Origin: Streptomyces sp. H27-H5
GTDB taxonomy: Bacteria; Actinomycetota; Actinomycetes; Streptomycetales; Streptomycetaceae
Assembly (NCBI RefSeq): GCF_026627505.1
Contig: NZ_JAPNLK010000006.1
Span: 62,001-126,000 of the forward strand
Direction: 5' to 3'
DNA: 64,000 nt
A program made the position numbers and the translations under genes. Positions 24,191-32,796 of the stretch are shown in pieces (positions within the stretch are counted from its first letter, which is position 1; each line of letters opens with the position of its first letter). A model generated the notes under the pieces. The model was not told where the DNA came from, ran no database searches, and worked only from the letters and a program-made list of their open reading frames with translations.

Positions 24191-25249
24191 ATGACCGGAG
24201 CAACCGTTCACCCGCAGCCACCGACCTCCGACCCGCAACCCTCCTCACCCGCACCCACGCCTGTGCCCGGATCCACGCCTGTGCCGGAATCCACGCCTGT
24301 GCCGGAATCCGGACCCGCACTGGGGGTCGGGCGGCGGATCCTGCGCGCGGTGGCGATCGCCGCCACCGTGCCGTATCTGACGCTCAAGTCCGCCTGGCTG
24401 GCGGGGAGTCACCTGGGCATACCCGACGGCAGTGACCTGCTCGGTCCGGGACTGATCCTCCCCCTGATGAATGCCCTCTCCCTGGTCATGGACTCGGGCG
24501 TGGTGCTGCTCGCCCTGGTCCTGACCCGTCCCCGGGGCCTGAGGGTGCCGGCCCGGCTGTTGACCGTCCCGGTCTTCGCCGCCACCGGACTGCTCACGCC
24601 GATCGTCCTCGGCTATCCCGGCCAACTACTCGTGGCGGCACTGGGATCGGGCCCGGACGCAGCCGAGCGCGCGGCCAGGGAGCCCTTCCTCGAACCCTGG
24701 GTGTTCAACGTCGTCTACCTGGGGTTCATCGTCCAGGCCGTGGCCCTGGCCGGGCTGTTCGTGCCCTACGCGCGGCAGCGCTGGGGCCGGCGGTGGCAGG
24801 GGCGCCTGGGCGAGCGGCTCCCGCCATCCACGGGGGTGGTGGCGGGAGCCGCGGCGGTCATGGCCCTGGCGGTGGCCGCCGCGTACGTGTACTGGGGCTT
24901 CGGCGGCACGGCCGGACAGAACCCGACGCAGATCGCGCGGTACTCCTCGGATTCGGGAGTGGTGTCCGTCGCCCACGCGATATGTGCCCTGGCCGCAGGG
25001 GCGGGTTCGGTGTGGCTGGCCCGGGGCGGGAGCAGACGGGCGCGGGGGCCGTTGGCCGTGGCCTGGATCGGTTCGTCCGCGACGCTGAGTTGGGGGATGT
25101 GGCTCGCCGTCGCCCTGCTGGGCGCAGGGTCGGGGCCGGACGAACGACCCACCGCCGCGACCGTTCTGCTCTACGCTGCCCAAATGATCATCGGACTGCT
25201 CGCCGTCACGGTTCTCACGCGGTTCCTCGCCGCCCGCCGCGCGGCCTGA
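24191..25249 (+). CDS. Multi-pass membrane protein, function unknown
   Basis: 352 aa. The N-terminal 43 residues are a Pro-rich cytoplasmic tail with three near-identical hexapeptides (TPVPGS, TPVPES, TPVPES). Seven or eight hydrophobic helices follow, from about residue 48 to 345. No transporter or enzyme motif is visible. It starts at the ATG at 24191 without a clear ribosome site. It precedes a histidine kinase gene on the same strand, but 170 bp and a repeat tract separate them, so a link to that two-component system is only a guess. Confidence 0.7.
   Translation: MTGATVHPQPPTSDPQPSSPAPTPVPGSTPVPESTPVPESGPALGVGRRILRAVAIAATVPYLTLKSAWLAGSHLGIPDGSDLLGPGLILPLMNALSLVMDSGVVLLALVLTRPRGLRVPARLLTVPVFAATGLLTPIVLGYPGQLLVAALGSGPDAAERAAREPFLEPWVFNVVYLGFIVQAVALAGLFVPYARQRWGRRWQGRLGERLPPSTGVVAGAAAVMALAVAAAYVYWGFGGTAGQNPTQIARYSSDSGVVSVAHAICALAAGAGSVWLARGGSRRARGPLAVAWIGSSATLSWGMWLAVALLGAGSGPDERPTAATVLLYAAQMIIGLLAVTVLTRFLAARRAA
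24255..24308 (+). repeat. Three 18-bp coding repeats
   Basis: CCACGCCTGTGCCSGRAT repeated at 24255, 24273 and 24291; it encodes the hexapeptide repeats in the membrane protein tail. Copies 2 and 3 are identical. Confidence 0.85.
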
Positions 25250-25308
25250 AGCGACCGGCGGTGACACGCGTGCGGCCGGGGCGGTCGGGGTCCGGTGGGG
25301 TGATCGGG

Positions 25309-25376
25309 TCCAGCGGTTCGGCCCTGCGGTTCGGTCCGGTCCTGGGGTTCGGTTCGGTCCAGCGGTTCGGTTCGGC
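25309..25376 (+). repeat. Degenerate GGTTCGGTCC tract upstream of the histidine kinase
   Basis: Repeated GGTTCGG units alternate with GTCC and CAGC steps for about 68 bp. Intergenic, right before the kinase ribosome site. Origin looks like slippage; any regulatory role is unknown. Confidence 0.6.
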
Positions 25377-25420
25377 CTGTGGGGCGGTGGAGTCCGGTGG
25401 CTCGGTGGGAGGTTGTGGGG

Positions 25421-26779
25421 GTGTCGGGTTCGGGGCGTCGGTCGGGTCCGTGGGGCCGGTGGTTCGGGGCGCGGGCGCGGTTGCGGTGGGTGCACCAGAT
25501 ACTCGGCGGGGCCCTGCTGATGCCGTACTTCCTGCTGACCCAGGTGGTGGTCGGGGTGGTCGCGGGCGGGCGCAACACCCTCACCTCCCTCCCGCTGGCC
25601 CTGGCCGCCTACGGGGCGGCCCTGCCCCTCGCCGCCGCGACCGGGGCGTTCGGGTTGGTCCGGCCCATGTCGGTCGCCGCGGTGCGCGCCCTGTGCGGGG
25701 TGCCGGGGGAGGGGCTGGCGGAGGGCCCGGCCCGGTCCTGGTCGGCCCGGGCACGCGGTTCGGCCTGGTGGACCGCGCACCTGGGGGTGGGCGCGCTGGT
25801 CAGCGGGATGTGCCTGGCGTTGCCGCCGCTGGCGGTGGTGCTCATCGTGGCACCGTTCACGGACCCGTTGCGCCACTCCGACCTCGGGCTGTTCTGGCTC
25901 GACGGCGAGGCCCGGCCCTATACGGCTCCACTGCTCGGGGTGGCGCTGCTCGTCGGGCTCGGGTGGTGCGTCGCGGGCGCCGGGGCGCTGCTGGCCAGGC
26001 TGGCGCCGGTCCTGCTCGGCCCCACCCCGGCGGACCGGTTGGCGGTGGCCGAGGAGCGGGCCGCCGACCTGGCGGTGCGCAACCGGCTGGCCCGGGAGCT
26101 GCACGATGCGGTCGGGCACGCGCTGAGCGCCGTCACCCTCCAGGCGAGTGCGGCCCGGCTGGTCCTGGACCGTGACCCCGTGTTCGTCCGCGAGGCGCTG
26201 ACCGCCATCGAGGAGACCACCCGGCGGACGGTCGGCGAGCTGGACGCGGTGCTCGGTCTCCTGCGCGAGGAGGGCGAGGGCGGCCCGCACGACCCGTCCG
26301 GGCCGGGCACGGAACCGGCCCCCACCCTCGCCGGCGACCTCGACGGGCTGCTGGCCCGCTCCCGGGCCGCCGGTACCCCGATCACCGCCCACCTGGACCC
26401 CGGGCGCGCCGGCGACTGGGCCCGACTCCCGGCGATCACCTCCCGCGAGGCCTACCGGATCGTCCAGGAGGGCCTGAGCAACGCCCTGCGCCACGGGGCC
26501 GGCGCCGTGGAACTGCGCATCGTGCTGCGCGACGGGGACGGCGAGCACGATCAGGGCCCGCATCCGCAACCGCACGGACACCGGGAACTGGAGATCACCA
26601 TGACCAACCCGCCGGCCTCCGCCGCGAGCGGGGAGCGTGAGCGCCGGGCCACCGGAGGTCGGGGGCTCCGCGGGATCGGCGAGCGGGCCGCCCTCCTCGG
26701 CGGGGCCGTCGAGGCCGGCCCGTACGACGGCCTGTGGCGGCTGCGGGCCGTCCTGCCGCTGGGCGGGGGTGGGCGATGA
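25421..26779 (+). CDS. NarL-type sensor histidine kinase
   Basis: 452 aa membrane kinase. About four transmembrane helices precede the DHp domain (28-50, 57-80, 120-147, 168-196). HisKA_3 phosphoacceptor H228 lies in LARELHDAVGHALS. The HATPase domain follows with the N box REAYRIVQEGLSNALRHG and the G box GRGLRGIGERAALLGG. I start at the GTG at 25421, 8 nt after GGGAGG. The downstream regulator overlaps in ATGA, so this is a cotranscribed two-component pair. There is no large extracellular domain, so the signal may be membrane stress. Confidence 0.9.
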   Translation: MSGSGRRSGPWGRWFGARARLRWVHQILGGALLMPYFLLTQVVVGVVAGGRNTLTSLPLALAAYGAALPLAAATGAFGLVRPMSVAAVRALCGVPGEGLAEGPARSWSARARGSAWWTAHLGVGALVSGMCLALPPLAVVLIVAPFTDPLRHSDLGLFWLDGEARPYTAPLLGVALLVGLGWCVAGAGALLARLAPVLLGPTPADRLAVAEERAADLAVRNRLARELHDAVGHALSAVTLQASAARLVLDRDPVFVREALTAIEETTRRTVGELDAVLGLLREEGEGGPHDPSGPGTEPAPTLAGDLDGLLARSRAAGTPITAHLDPGRAGDWARLPAITSREAYRIVQEGLSNALRHGAGAVELRIVLRDGDGEHDQGPHPQPHGHRELEITMTNPPASAASGERERRATGGRGLRGIGERAALLGGAVEAGPYDGLWRLRAVLPLGGGGR

Positions 26780-27501
26780 CCCGGCCCGCGCTGCGGATCG
26801 TGATCGCGGACGACGAGCGGATGGTGCGGACGGCCCTGCGGGTCATCCTGGAGGCCGAACCGGATCTGGAGGTCGTCGGCGAGGCCGGCTCCGGGGCGGA
26901 GGTCGTTCCGCTGGTCCGTTCGCTGGCGCCCGACGTGGTGCTGATGGACGTACGGATGCCCGAGATCGACGGCATCCGGGCCACGGAGCGGATCCTCGCC
27001 ACCATGGCCGCCCCGCCTCGGATCGTGGTCGTCACCACCTTCGAGACCGACTCCTACGTCTACGAGGCGCTGCGCGCCGGCGCGGCCGGTTTCCTGTTGA
27101 AGCGGGCCGACCCCGACGAGCTGATCGGCGCGGTCCGGCTCGTCGGTCGCGGCGACTCGCTGCTCTTCCCGGCGGCCGTCCGGTCGCTGGCCGCCATGTA
27201 CGCCCCCGCCCCGCACTCCGGCCCCCCGCACTCCGGCCCCCCGCACTCCCGCTCCCCGCACTCGGCCGCCGGCCCGCTCGGCGTGGCTCCGTGGGTGGCC
27301 CGGCTCACCGATCGGGAGGCCGACGTACTGCGCCTGATCGCCACCGGACTCTCCAACCACGAGATGAGCGAGCACCTGGGCGTCGGCCCGCAGACGATCA
27401 AGACGCACGTGGCCGCCGTCCTCGCGAAGACCGGCTCCCGGGACCGTACACAGGCGGTCATCGCGGCCTACGAGGGAGGCTTCCTCATGAGGAAACACTG
27501 A
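26776..27501 (+). CDS. NarL/LuxR-type response regulator
   Basis: 241 aa. Receiver with phospho-acceptor D58 (VVLMDVRMPEIDG), D12-D13 acidic pair, and K in GFLLKRAD. LuxR-type helix-turn-helix: LTDREADVLRLIATGLSNHEMSEHLGVGPQTIKTHVAAVLAKTG. Between the domains is an unusual Pro-His-Ser linker with four PHSxx repeats. Coupled to the kinase by ATGA overlap. Confidence 0.94.
   Translation: MTRPALRIVIADDERMVRTALRVILEAEPDLEVVGEAGSGAEVVPLVRSLAPDVVLMDVRMPEIDGIRATERILATMAAPPRIVVVTTFETDSYVYEALRAGAAGFLLKRADPDELIGAVRLVGRGDSLLFPAAVRSLAAMYAPAPHSGPPHSGPPHSRSPHSAAGPLGVAPWVARLTDREADVLRLIATGLSNHEMSEHLGVGPQTIKTHVAAVLAKTGSRDRTQAVIAAYEGGFLMRKH
27211..27270 (+). repeat. Four 15-bp coding repeats in the regulator linker
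   Basis: In-frame 15-bp units beginning CCGCACTC at 27211, 27226, 27241 and 27256 encode PHSGP, PHSGP, PHSRS, PHSAA. The first two are identical. Confidence 0.8.
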
Positions 27502-27563
27502 GAACCCCGCCACAATCGGGCCGGAGCGGAACGCCCGGAGCCGTTGACACGTCCTTCTTGAGG

Positions 27564-29012
27564 ATGAACAAAACGATCAGGCGTGCGTCGGTCTTCTGTC
27601 TGCTTCTGGTGTTGGCCCTGCTGGTCCGCGTCACCTGGGTGCAGGCATACCAAGGCCAGGCCCTCGCAGACGACAAGAACAACCGACGGAACCTCATCGG
27701 GCAGTACGAGAACCCGTTGGGCAACATCATCGTGGGCGGGGAGGCGATCACCGGCTCCGTGAAGACGGGCGGCAAGGACTTCGGGTACAAGCGCACGTAC
27801 ACCGACGGTCCGCTCTACGCGCCGATCACCGGGTTCAGCTCCCAGGCGTTCGGCACGTCGATGTTGGAGGGTGTCTACAAGAACATCCTCAACGGCTCCG
27901 ACAACCGCCTCAAGACGGTGATGGACACGCTCACGAACAAGCGGGCCGCCCCGGGCAACGTCCTGACCACCATCGACAAGGGTGTCCAGAAGGCCGCCTA
28001 CGACGCGCTCCAGGGCAAGCAGGGCTCCGCCGTGGCCATCGACCCGGCGACCGGCGAGATCCTCGCCGTCGTGAACAATCCGTCGTTCGACCCCGGCCGC
28101 ATCGCCGGAGCCAACGACACGAAGGCCTGGGCGGAACTGTCCGCCGAGAACGGCAAGGCCATGGAGAACAGCGCGCTGCGCAAGCCGCAGGCGCCCGGTT
28201 CCACCTTCAAGCTGGTCACCCTCGCGGCGGCCATCGAGAACGGCCTGGTCACGAGCATCGACCAGAACGCGTCCGTCCCGGGCAACTACACGATTCCCGG
28301 CACCACGACCAAGCTCAAGAGCGAGGTCCCGGACGAGATGTGCAACAACGTCTCGTCGCGCACCGCCCTGAGGCTGTCCTGCAACAACGTGTTCGCGGAG
28401 TTCGCGCACAAGCTGGGTCAGGACAAGATGCTGAAGATGGCCGAGAAGCTCGGCTTCAACGCGCAGATCGACACCCCGGTGCGGACGAACCCGCCGAGCA
28501 AGTACCCCTCGAAGAAGATGTCGGTCGACCAGGTCGCACAGACGGGTATCGGCCAATTCGACGTGCAGGCCACCCCGCTCCAGATGGCGATGGTGACCGC
28601 CGCGATCGAGAACGGCGGCAAGCTCGTCGGCCCGCACATGGTCTCCGAGGTCACGGACGCCAACGGCAACGTGCTGGAGAGCCTGAAGGACCCGAAGACC
28701 GACGAGGTCATGAGCGCCAAGACGGCGTCCATGCTCCAGGACGCCATGCGGACGGTCGCCACCGAGGGCGGCGGCAGGCCCGCCCAGGTCGCGGGCGCCG
28801 AGGTGGGCGGCAAGACCGGTACAGCGCAGCGCGGCGTGAACAACAGCCAGTCGCCGCTCGCCTGGTTCACCTCGTACGGGAAGGCGGGGGACCGGCAGAT
28901 CGCCGTGGCGGTCGTCATCGAGAACTCGGACACGGACCGTTCCGAGATCGGCGGCGGCCGGCTCGCCGCGCCGATCGCGCAGAAGATGATGTCGACGTGG
29001 CTGAAGAAGTAG
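27564..29012 (+). CDS. Class B penicillin-binding protein (PbpA-like)
   Basis: 482-aa D,D-transpeptidase anchored by one N-terminal helix (residues 8-27). All active-site motifs are intact: S213-x-x-K216 in PGSTFK, S272-C-N274, and K416-T-G418. Short size and N-terminal module match the PbpA group that in actinobacteria works with RodA/FtsW proteins in septal or spore-wall synthesis. This may be a paralogue of the PbpA beside rodA elsewhere. The GAGG immediately before the ATG is too close for a standard ribosome site, so the start (27564) is less certain than the identity. Ends in a strong terminator. Confidence 0.92.
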   Translation: MNKTIRRASVFCLLLVLALLVRVTWVQAYQGQALADDKNNRRNLIGQYENPLGNIIVGGEAITGSVKTGGKDFGYKRTYTDGPLYAPITGFSSQAFGTSMLEGVYKNILNGSDNRLKTVMDTLTNKRAAPGNVLTTIDKGVQKAAYDALQGKQGSAVAIDPATGEILAVVNNPSFDPGRIAGANDTKAWAELSAENGKAMENSALRKPQAPGSTFKLVTLAAAIENGLVTSIDQNASVPGNYTIPGTTTKLKSEVPDEMCNNVSSRTALRLSCNNVFAEFAHKLGQDKMLKMAEKLGFNAQIDTPVRTNPPSKYPSKKMSVDQVAQTGIGQFDVQATPLQMAMVTAAIENGGKLVGPHMVSEVTDANGNVLESLKDPKTDEVMSAKTASMLQDAMRTVATEGGGRPAQVAGAEVGGKTGTAQRGVNNSQSPLAWFTSYGKAGDRQIAVAVVIENSDTDRSEIGGGRLAAPIAQKMMSTWLKK

Positions 29013-29032
29013 CCGCCTCGAACGCGTAGCCG

Positions 29033-29067
29033 ACGCGCCGGGAACCGACACGGTTCCCGGCGCGTTT
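29033..29067 (+). terminator. Terminator of the PBP gene
   Basis: Perfect 15-bp stem ACGCGCCGGGAACCG/CGGTTCCCGGCGCGT with ACA loop and a short T-run, 20 nt after the stop. One of the best Rho-independent terminators in the window. Confidence 0.9.
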
Positions 29068-29075
29068 CCCTTCCC

Positions 29076-29594
29076 ATGATCCGGACCGCGCTCCCCGCCG
29101 ATCTCGACGCCATCGCCGCCCTCCACACCCGGGCCCGCTCCACCTACTACCGAGGTCGGGTCCCCGAGGCGGTCCACGGCGGGGACGAGGGGTTCGCGCG
29201 GACCCGCGAGGGCTGGTCCCGGGCCGGCGCCGAGGGCGGGGTGTTCTGCGCGGAGCGGGACGGGGTGCTCACGGGGGTCGCCGCGTTCCGCACCGCCGAG
29301 GGGCAGGCCACGCTCACCCAGCTGCACGTCGACCCCGACCACTGGCGGCAGGGCACCGGGGCGGCCCTGCACGCCGCCTGCCTGGACGTCTGGCGTCGGG
29401 CGGGCGTCGATCGGGTACGACTGGAGGTCTTCGAGCACAACCTGCGCGCCCAGGCCTTCTACGCCTCGCACGGTTGGCGCCCGGATCCCGCCGCCGACCG
29501 CTCCGGGTCCCACCTCACGCTCTGGCTGCGGGTCGCCGACGGCGCGGAGCCCCGGTCGAAGGCGGCCGGCGCACGGCCGTTGTCCGGGGAATGA
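29076..29594 (+). CDS. GNAT family N-acetyltransferase
   Basis: 172 aa. Acetyl-CoA binding motif region: LTQLHVDPDHWRQGTGAALHAA (motif A with Gln/Arg-x-x-Gly-x-Gly/Ala) and RLEVFEHNLRAQAFYASHGWRP (motif B). N-terminal domain opens IRTALPADLDAIAALH. Substrate unknown. Single gene; no clear ribosome site before the ATG. Confidence 0.88.
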   Translation: MIRTALPADLDAIAALHTRARSTYYRGRVPEAVHGGDEGFARTREGWSRAGAEGGVFCAERDGVLTGVAAFRTAEGQATLTQLHVDPDHWRQGTGAALHAACLDVWRRAGVDRVRLEVFEHNLRAQAFYASHGWRPDPAADRSGSHLTLWLRVADGAEPRSKAAGARPLSGE

Positions 29595-29713
29595 GACGAC
29601 TCCCAGGTTGGTTGAACCGGAAACCGCCGTGCCGCGAAGGGCGCGGCGCCCGTCGGCCGCGTCCCCCCACGAGGAGACCGGCCGGGTTCCCGAACACGGA
29701 GAGAAGAAGGAAC

Positions 29714-30430
29714 ATGCGCGTCGAGATCTGGAGCGACATCGCCTGCCCGTGGTGCTACATCGGCAAGGCCCGTTTCACGAAGGGGCTGGCCGAGTTCGCG
29801 CACCGCGACGAGGTGGAGATCGTCTTCCGGTCCTTCGAGCTCGACCCCGGCGGAGCCAAGGGCGTCGTGGCGCCCGTCGTGGAGATGCTGGCCAGGAAGT
29901 ACGGCCGCACCCTCGACGAGGCGCGCGGCATGGAGGAGCACGTCGCGGCGAGCGCACGCGCGGAGGGGCTCACCTACCGGGTCGAGGGGCGTGACCACGG
30001 CAACACCTTCGACATCCACCGCCTGCTGCACCTGGCCGCCGCCCGAGGCCGCCAGGAAGAGCTCCTCGACCTCGCCTACCGCGCCAACTTCGCCGAGGAG
30101 CGCAGCGTCTTCGACCCCGAGGTGCTCCTCGCGCTGGCCGTGGAGGCCGGACTGGACGAGGCGGAGGCCCGTACGGTCCTCGCCGACTCCTCCGCCTACG
30201 CCGAGGCGGTACGGGCCGACGAGCGCGAGGCCGCCGAGCTGGGGGCCAACGCCGTCCCGTTCTTCGTCTTCGACCGTCGCTACGGAATCTCCGGCGGCCA
30301 GCCGGCCGAGGTGTTCACCCAGGCGCTGGAGCAGGCCTGGGCCGGCCGCGAGACCCTCGCACCCGTCGCCGCGGCCTCCGACGCGGAGGTCTGCGAACCC
30401 GACGGGGCCTGCGCCGTACCGAAGGCGTGA
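29714..30430 (+). CDS. DsbA-family (FrnE-like) oxidoreductase
   Basis: 238 aa thioredoxin-fold protein without signal peptide, so cytoplasmic. The redox motif CPWC lies at residues 11-14 (DIACPWCYIGK). The helical insertion includes RDHGNTFDIHRLLHLA, and the cis-proline loop is GANAVPFFVF. The FrnE/YwbO group is linked to polyketide biosynthesis and oxidative stress tolerance. The C-terminus has two more cysteines (EVCEPDGACAVPKA). Ribosome site GAAGGA. Confidence 0.92.
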   Translation: MRVEIWSDIACPWCYIGKARFTKGLAEFAHRDEVEIVFRSFELDPGGAKGVVAPVVEMLARKYGRTLDEARGMEEHVAASARAEGLTYRVEGRDHGNTFDIHRLLHLAAARGRQEELLDLAYRANFAEERSVFDPEVLLALAVEAGLDEAEARTVLADSSAYAEAVRADEREAAELGANAVPFFVFDRRYGISGGQPAEVFTQALEQAWAGRETLAPVAAASDAEVCEPDGACAVPKA

Positions 30431-30433
30431 GCC

Positions 30434-30463
30434 CACCCACCTGAGGGGAACCTCGGGTGGGTG
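30434..30463 (+). terminator. Terminator after the DsbA-like gene
   Basis: CACCCACC...GGTGGGTG stem with an inner GAGG-GGAA-CCTC hairpin; starts 3 nt after the stop. Confidence 0.8.
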
Positions 30464-30513
30464 TCCGGAACCCGGTGATGGACTGGGGGGCGTTTGCCGC
30501 TCACAGTGGGTCC

Positions 30514-31572
30514 ATGGACCTTCCCCTTGCCGAGGCCGTCCGGGCCGAGTTCGCGCACACCACCACCTACCTGAACACCGCGACCTGTTGCGTCCTCCCG
30601 CGTTCCGCGGTCGCGGAGGTACGGGCCCTGGCCGAGGCGGCCGGGGCCGGACTCCCCGCCGGATCCGGCGACTTCGACCGGGTGAACCGGGCACGGGACT
30701 CCTTCGCACGGCTGGTGGGGGTCCCGTCCGACCGGGTCGCCGTCGGCTCGACCGTGGCCGGCCACGTCGGTCTCGTCTCGGCCTCGCTCCCGGCCGGCGC
30801 CGAAGTGCTGTGCCCCGAGGGCGACTTCGCCTCGGTGATCAACCCGTTCGTGGTGCGCGCGGACCTCAAGGTCCGCTTCGCCCCGCTGGGGGCGATGGCC
30901 GAGGCCGTCGGCCCGGACACCGCGCTGGTCGCGCTGAGCGCCGTGCAGTCCTCCGACGGCCGCACGGCCGACCTCGCGGCGGTGCGCGCCGCCGCGGCCG
31001 CGCACGGCGCGCGGGTCCTGGTGGACGCCACCCAGGCCGCGGGATGGATGCCTTTCGACGCGTCGCCGTACGCCTACACGGTCACCGCCGGCTTCAAGTG
31101 GCTGCTCGGCTCGCGCGGGGTCTCGTACCTGACCGTCTCGCGGGAGGCCCAGGAGGGCCTCACCCCCCTGCACGCGGGCTGGGCCGCCGCCGGAGCGCCG
31201 GCGGACGCCACCTACGGGCCGATGTCCCGACCGGCCGACGGGGCGCGACGCTTCGACGAGTCCCCGGCCTTCCTCGCCTACCACGCCGCCGCGCCCTCGT
31301 TGGCGCTGCTGGAGCGGATCGGCCTCGCCGCCGTCCACGCCCACGACACCGCGCTGGCCTCCCGCTACCGGGCCGGCCTCGCCCGCATCGGCCACGAGCC
31401 CGTGCCGGGCGGCGCGCCCATCGTGTCCGTCCCGGGCCTGGCCGACCGGCAGCCCGCACTCCAGTCGGCCGGCATCGCCGTGGCGGCCCGCGCCGGTTCG
31501 CTGCGGGCCTCGTTCCACCTGTACAACACCGAGGCCGACGTCGACAGACTGCTGGACGTGCTCGCCGGCTGA
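30514..31572 (+). CDS. Class V aminotransferase / cysteine desulfurase-like protein
   Basis: 352 aa PLP enzyme. N-terminal substrate loop TTYLNTATCCVLP; DATQAAGWMPFD provides the PLP-ring contacts and K in TAGFKWLLGSRGVSYL is the Schiff-base lysine. The family covers cysteine desulfurases, isopenicillin epimerases and kynureninases; there is no SufS/IscS active-site Cys loop, so desulfurase activity is unlikely. Substrate unknown. I use the ATG at 30514; CACAGT lies 6 nt before it, fitting a leaderless start. Convergent with the next aminotransferase. Confidence 0.85.
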   Translation: MDLPLAEAVRAEFAHTTTYLNTATCCVLPRSAVAEVRALAEAAGAGLPAGSGDFDRVNRARDSFARLVGVPSDRVAVGSTVAGHVGLVSASLPAGAEVLCPEGDFASVINPFVVRADLKVRFAPLGAMAEAVGPDTALVALSAVQSSDGRTADLAAVRAAAAAHGARVLVDATQAAGWMPFDASPYAYTVTAGFKWLLGSRGVSYLTVSREAQEGLTPLHAGWAAAGAPADATYGPMSRPADGARRFDESPAFLAYHAAAPSLALLERIGLAAVHAHDTALASRYRAGLARIGHEPVPGGAPIVSVPGLADRQPALQSAGIAVAARAGSLRASFHLYNTEADVDRLLDVLAG

Positions 31573-31625
31573 AACCCACCGCGCCGCCGAACCGCCGCAC
31601 CGAACCCGACCAGCCGCCGCACGTC

Positions 31626-31659
31626 CGGGTCCCGGTCCCCCTCGGGGGTCCGGGACCCG
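31626..31659. terminator. Bidirectional terminator between convergent aminotransferases
   Basis: CGGGTCCCGG/CCGGGACCCG with an inner CCCCC/GGGGG pairing, located between the stops at 31572 and 31665. Confidence 0.75.
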
Positions 31660-31664
31660 CGCCG

Positions 31665-32732
31665 TCACCAGGCCGCGGTCGCCGCCGCCACCGCCTCGGC
31701 CGGGTCGGCGGACAGTGCCGCGGCCAGGGCCGTCAACGAGCCCCGGACGACGGCCAGATCGGCCGCCGCACCGTAGTGGTTGACCCGGAGCATCTCCTCG
31801 GCCGGCGCCCCGCCGCCCGCCGCGAGCGGGACCGACGGGTCCACCGACAGCGCCTTGGCCACCACCGCCGACGCCCCGCGAACCCGCAGGGTGGTCGCCA
31901 CCGGCGCGGCCTCCGCGGCCACCGTGACGTACGGGGCCACACCCAGGGCCGCCGCGCCGGCGCGGGTGGCTCGCGCCGCCGCCGCGTGCCGGGCCTCGAC
32001 CGCGGTCAGGCCCTCGGCCGAGATCCGCTCCAGGCAGGCCTCCAGCGCGAGCATCTCCAACTGCGCCGGCGCGTGCGGCAGCGCCGTGCGACCGCCGTCG
32101 ATCCAGCGTTCCTTCCAGTCCAGCAGCGACAGGTAGGAGCGGCGGGGCGCGGCAGGGTTCTCCGCGAACCGGGCCCACGCCCGCTCCGACACCGACACCA
32201 TCGAGACGCCGGCCGGACCGCCCATCGCCTTCTGCGCGCCGATCACGCACAGGTCCACGCCCCACGCGTCCGGGAGCAGGGGCTCCGCGCCCACCGACGC
32301 CACCGCGTCCAGCATGAACAGCGCGCCGTGGGCCCGTACGACCTCACCGATCGCCGCGATCGGGTTGGTGTTCCCGGTGGCCGCCTCGGCGTGCACCAGC
32401 GAGACGAAGTCGATCTCCGGGTGCGCCTCCAGCGCCTCGGCGACCTGCGCGGCGGTCACCGCGGTGTCGTACGGCACGGCCAGGTCCACCACGGTTGCCC
32501 CGCCGTCGCGCAGCCAGTTGCCGAAGGTGGTCCCGTACGGCCCGGTCACGATGTTCAGCGCCGTCGAACCCGGCCTGGCCCCCGAGCGGATGCAGCCCTC
32601 CAGCGGCAGCAGCGCCTCGCCCTGGGTGATCACCACGTCCTGCCGGGTGTCGAGGAGTTCCGCGACCCCCCGCTCGATCGACGCGAAGCGCGCCGCGGTG
32701 AGCGGCGGAAGGTCCAGCAGGGGGTGGTTCAC
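31665..32732 (-). CDS. Class V aminotransferase (alanine-glyoxylate type)
   Basis: 355 aa PLP enzyme of the small-subunit aminotransferase group that includes alanine-glyoxylate and serine-pyruvate transaminases and phnW. Visible motifs: VHAEAATGNTNPI (substrate loop), MLDAVASVGAEPL (aspartate to PLP nitrogen), and K in IGAQKAMGGPAGVSM (Schiff base). It is divergent from an amidohydrolase across 64 bp, which may indicate a shared catabolic function. Specific substrate not determinable. Confidence 0.88.
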   Translation of the reverse strand: MNHPLLDLPPLTAARFASIERGVAELLDTRQDVVITQGEALLPLEGCIRSGARPGSTALNIVTGPYGTTFGNWLRDGGATVVDLAVPYDTAVTAAQVAEALEAHPEIDFVSLVHAEAATGNTNPIAAIGEVVRAHGALFMLDAVASVGAEPLLPDAWGVDLCVIGAQKAMGGPAGVSMVSVSERAWARFAENPAAPRRSYLSLLDWKERWIDGGRTALPHAPAQLEMLALEACLERISAEGLTAVEARHAAAARATRAGAAALGVAPYVTVAAEAAPVATTLRVRGASAVVAKALSVDPSVPLAAGGGAPAEEMLRVNHYGAAADLAVVRGSLTALAAALSADPAEAVAAATAAW

Positions 32733-32784
32733 GGCGGTGCTCTCCTCGTCCGGGGTTACCGGTCGAGCCTACCGAGCACCCGCG

Positions 32785-32790
32785 TAGGGT
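32785..32790 (+). promoter_or_regulatory. -10 box giving leaderless amidohydrolase mRNA
   Basis: TAGGGT ends 6 nt before the ATG at 32797 with no ribosome site. Same geometry as dapD. Confidence 0.4.
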
Positions 32791-32796
32791 GCCGAC

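Noticed and set aside
27544-27549. TTGACA upstream of the PBP gene as a -35 box
   Set aside because: Its -10 partner would fall inside the coding region and no -10-like hexamer is there.
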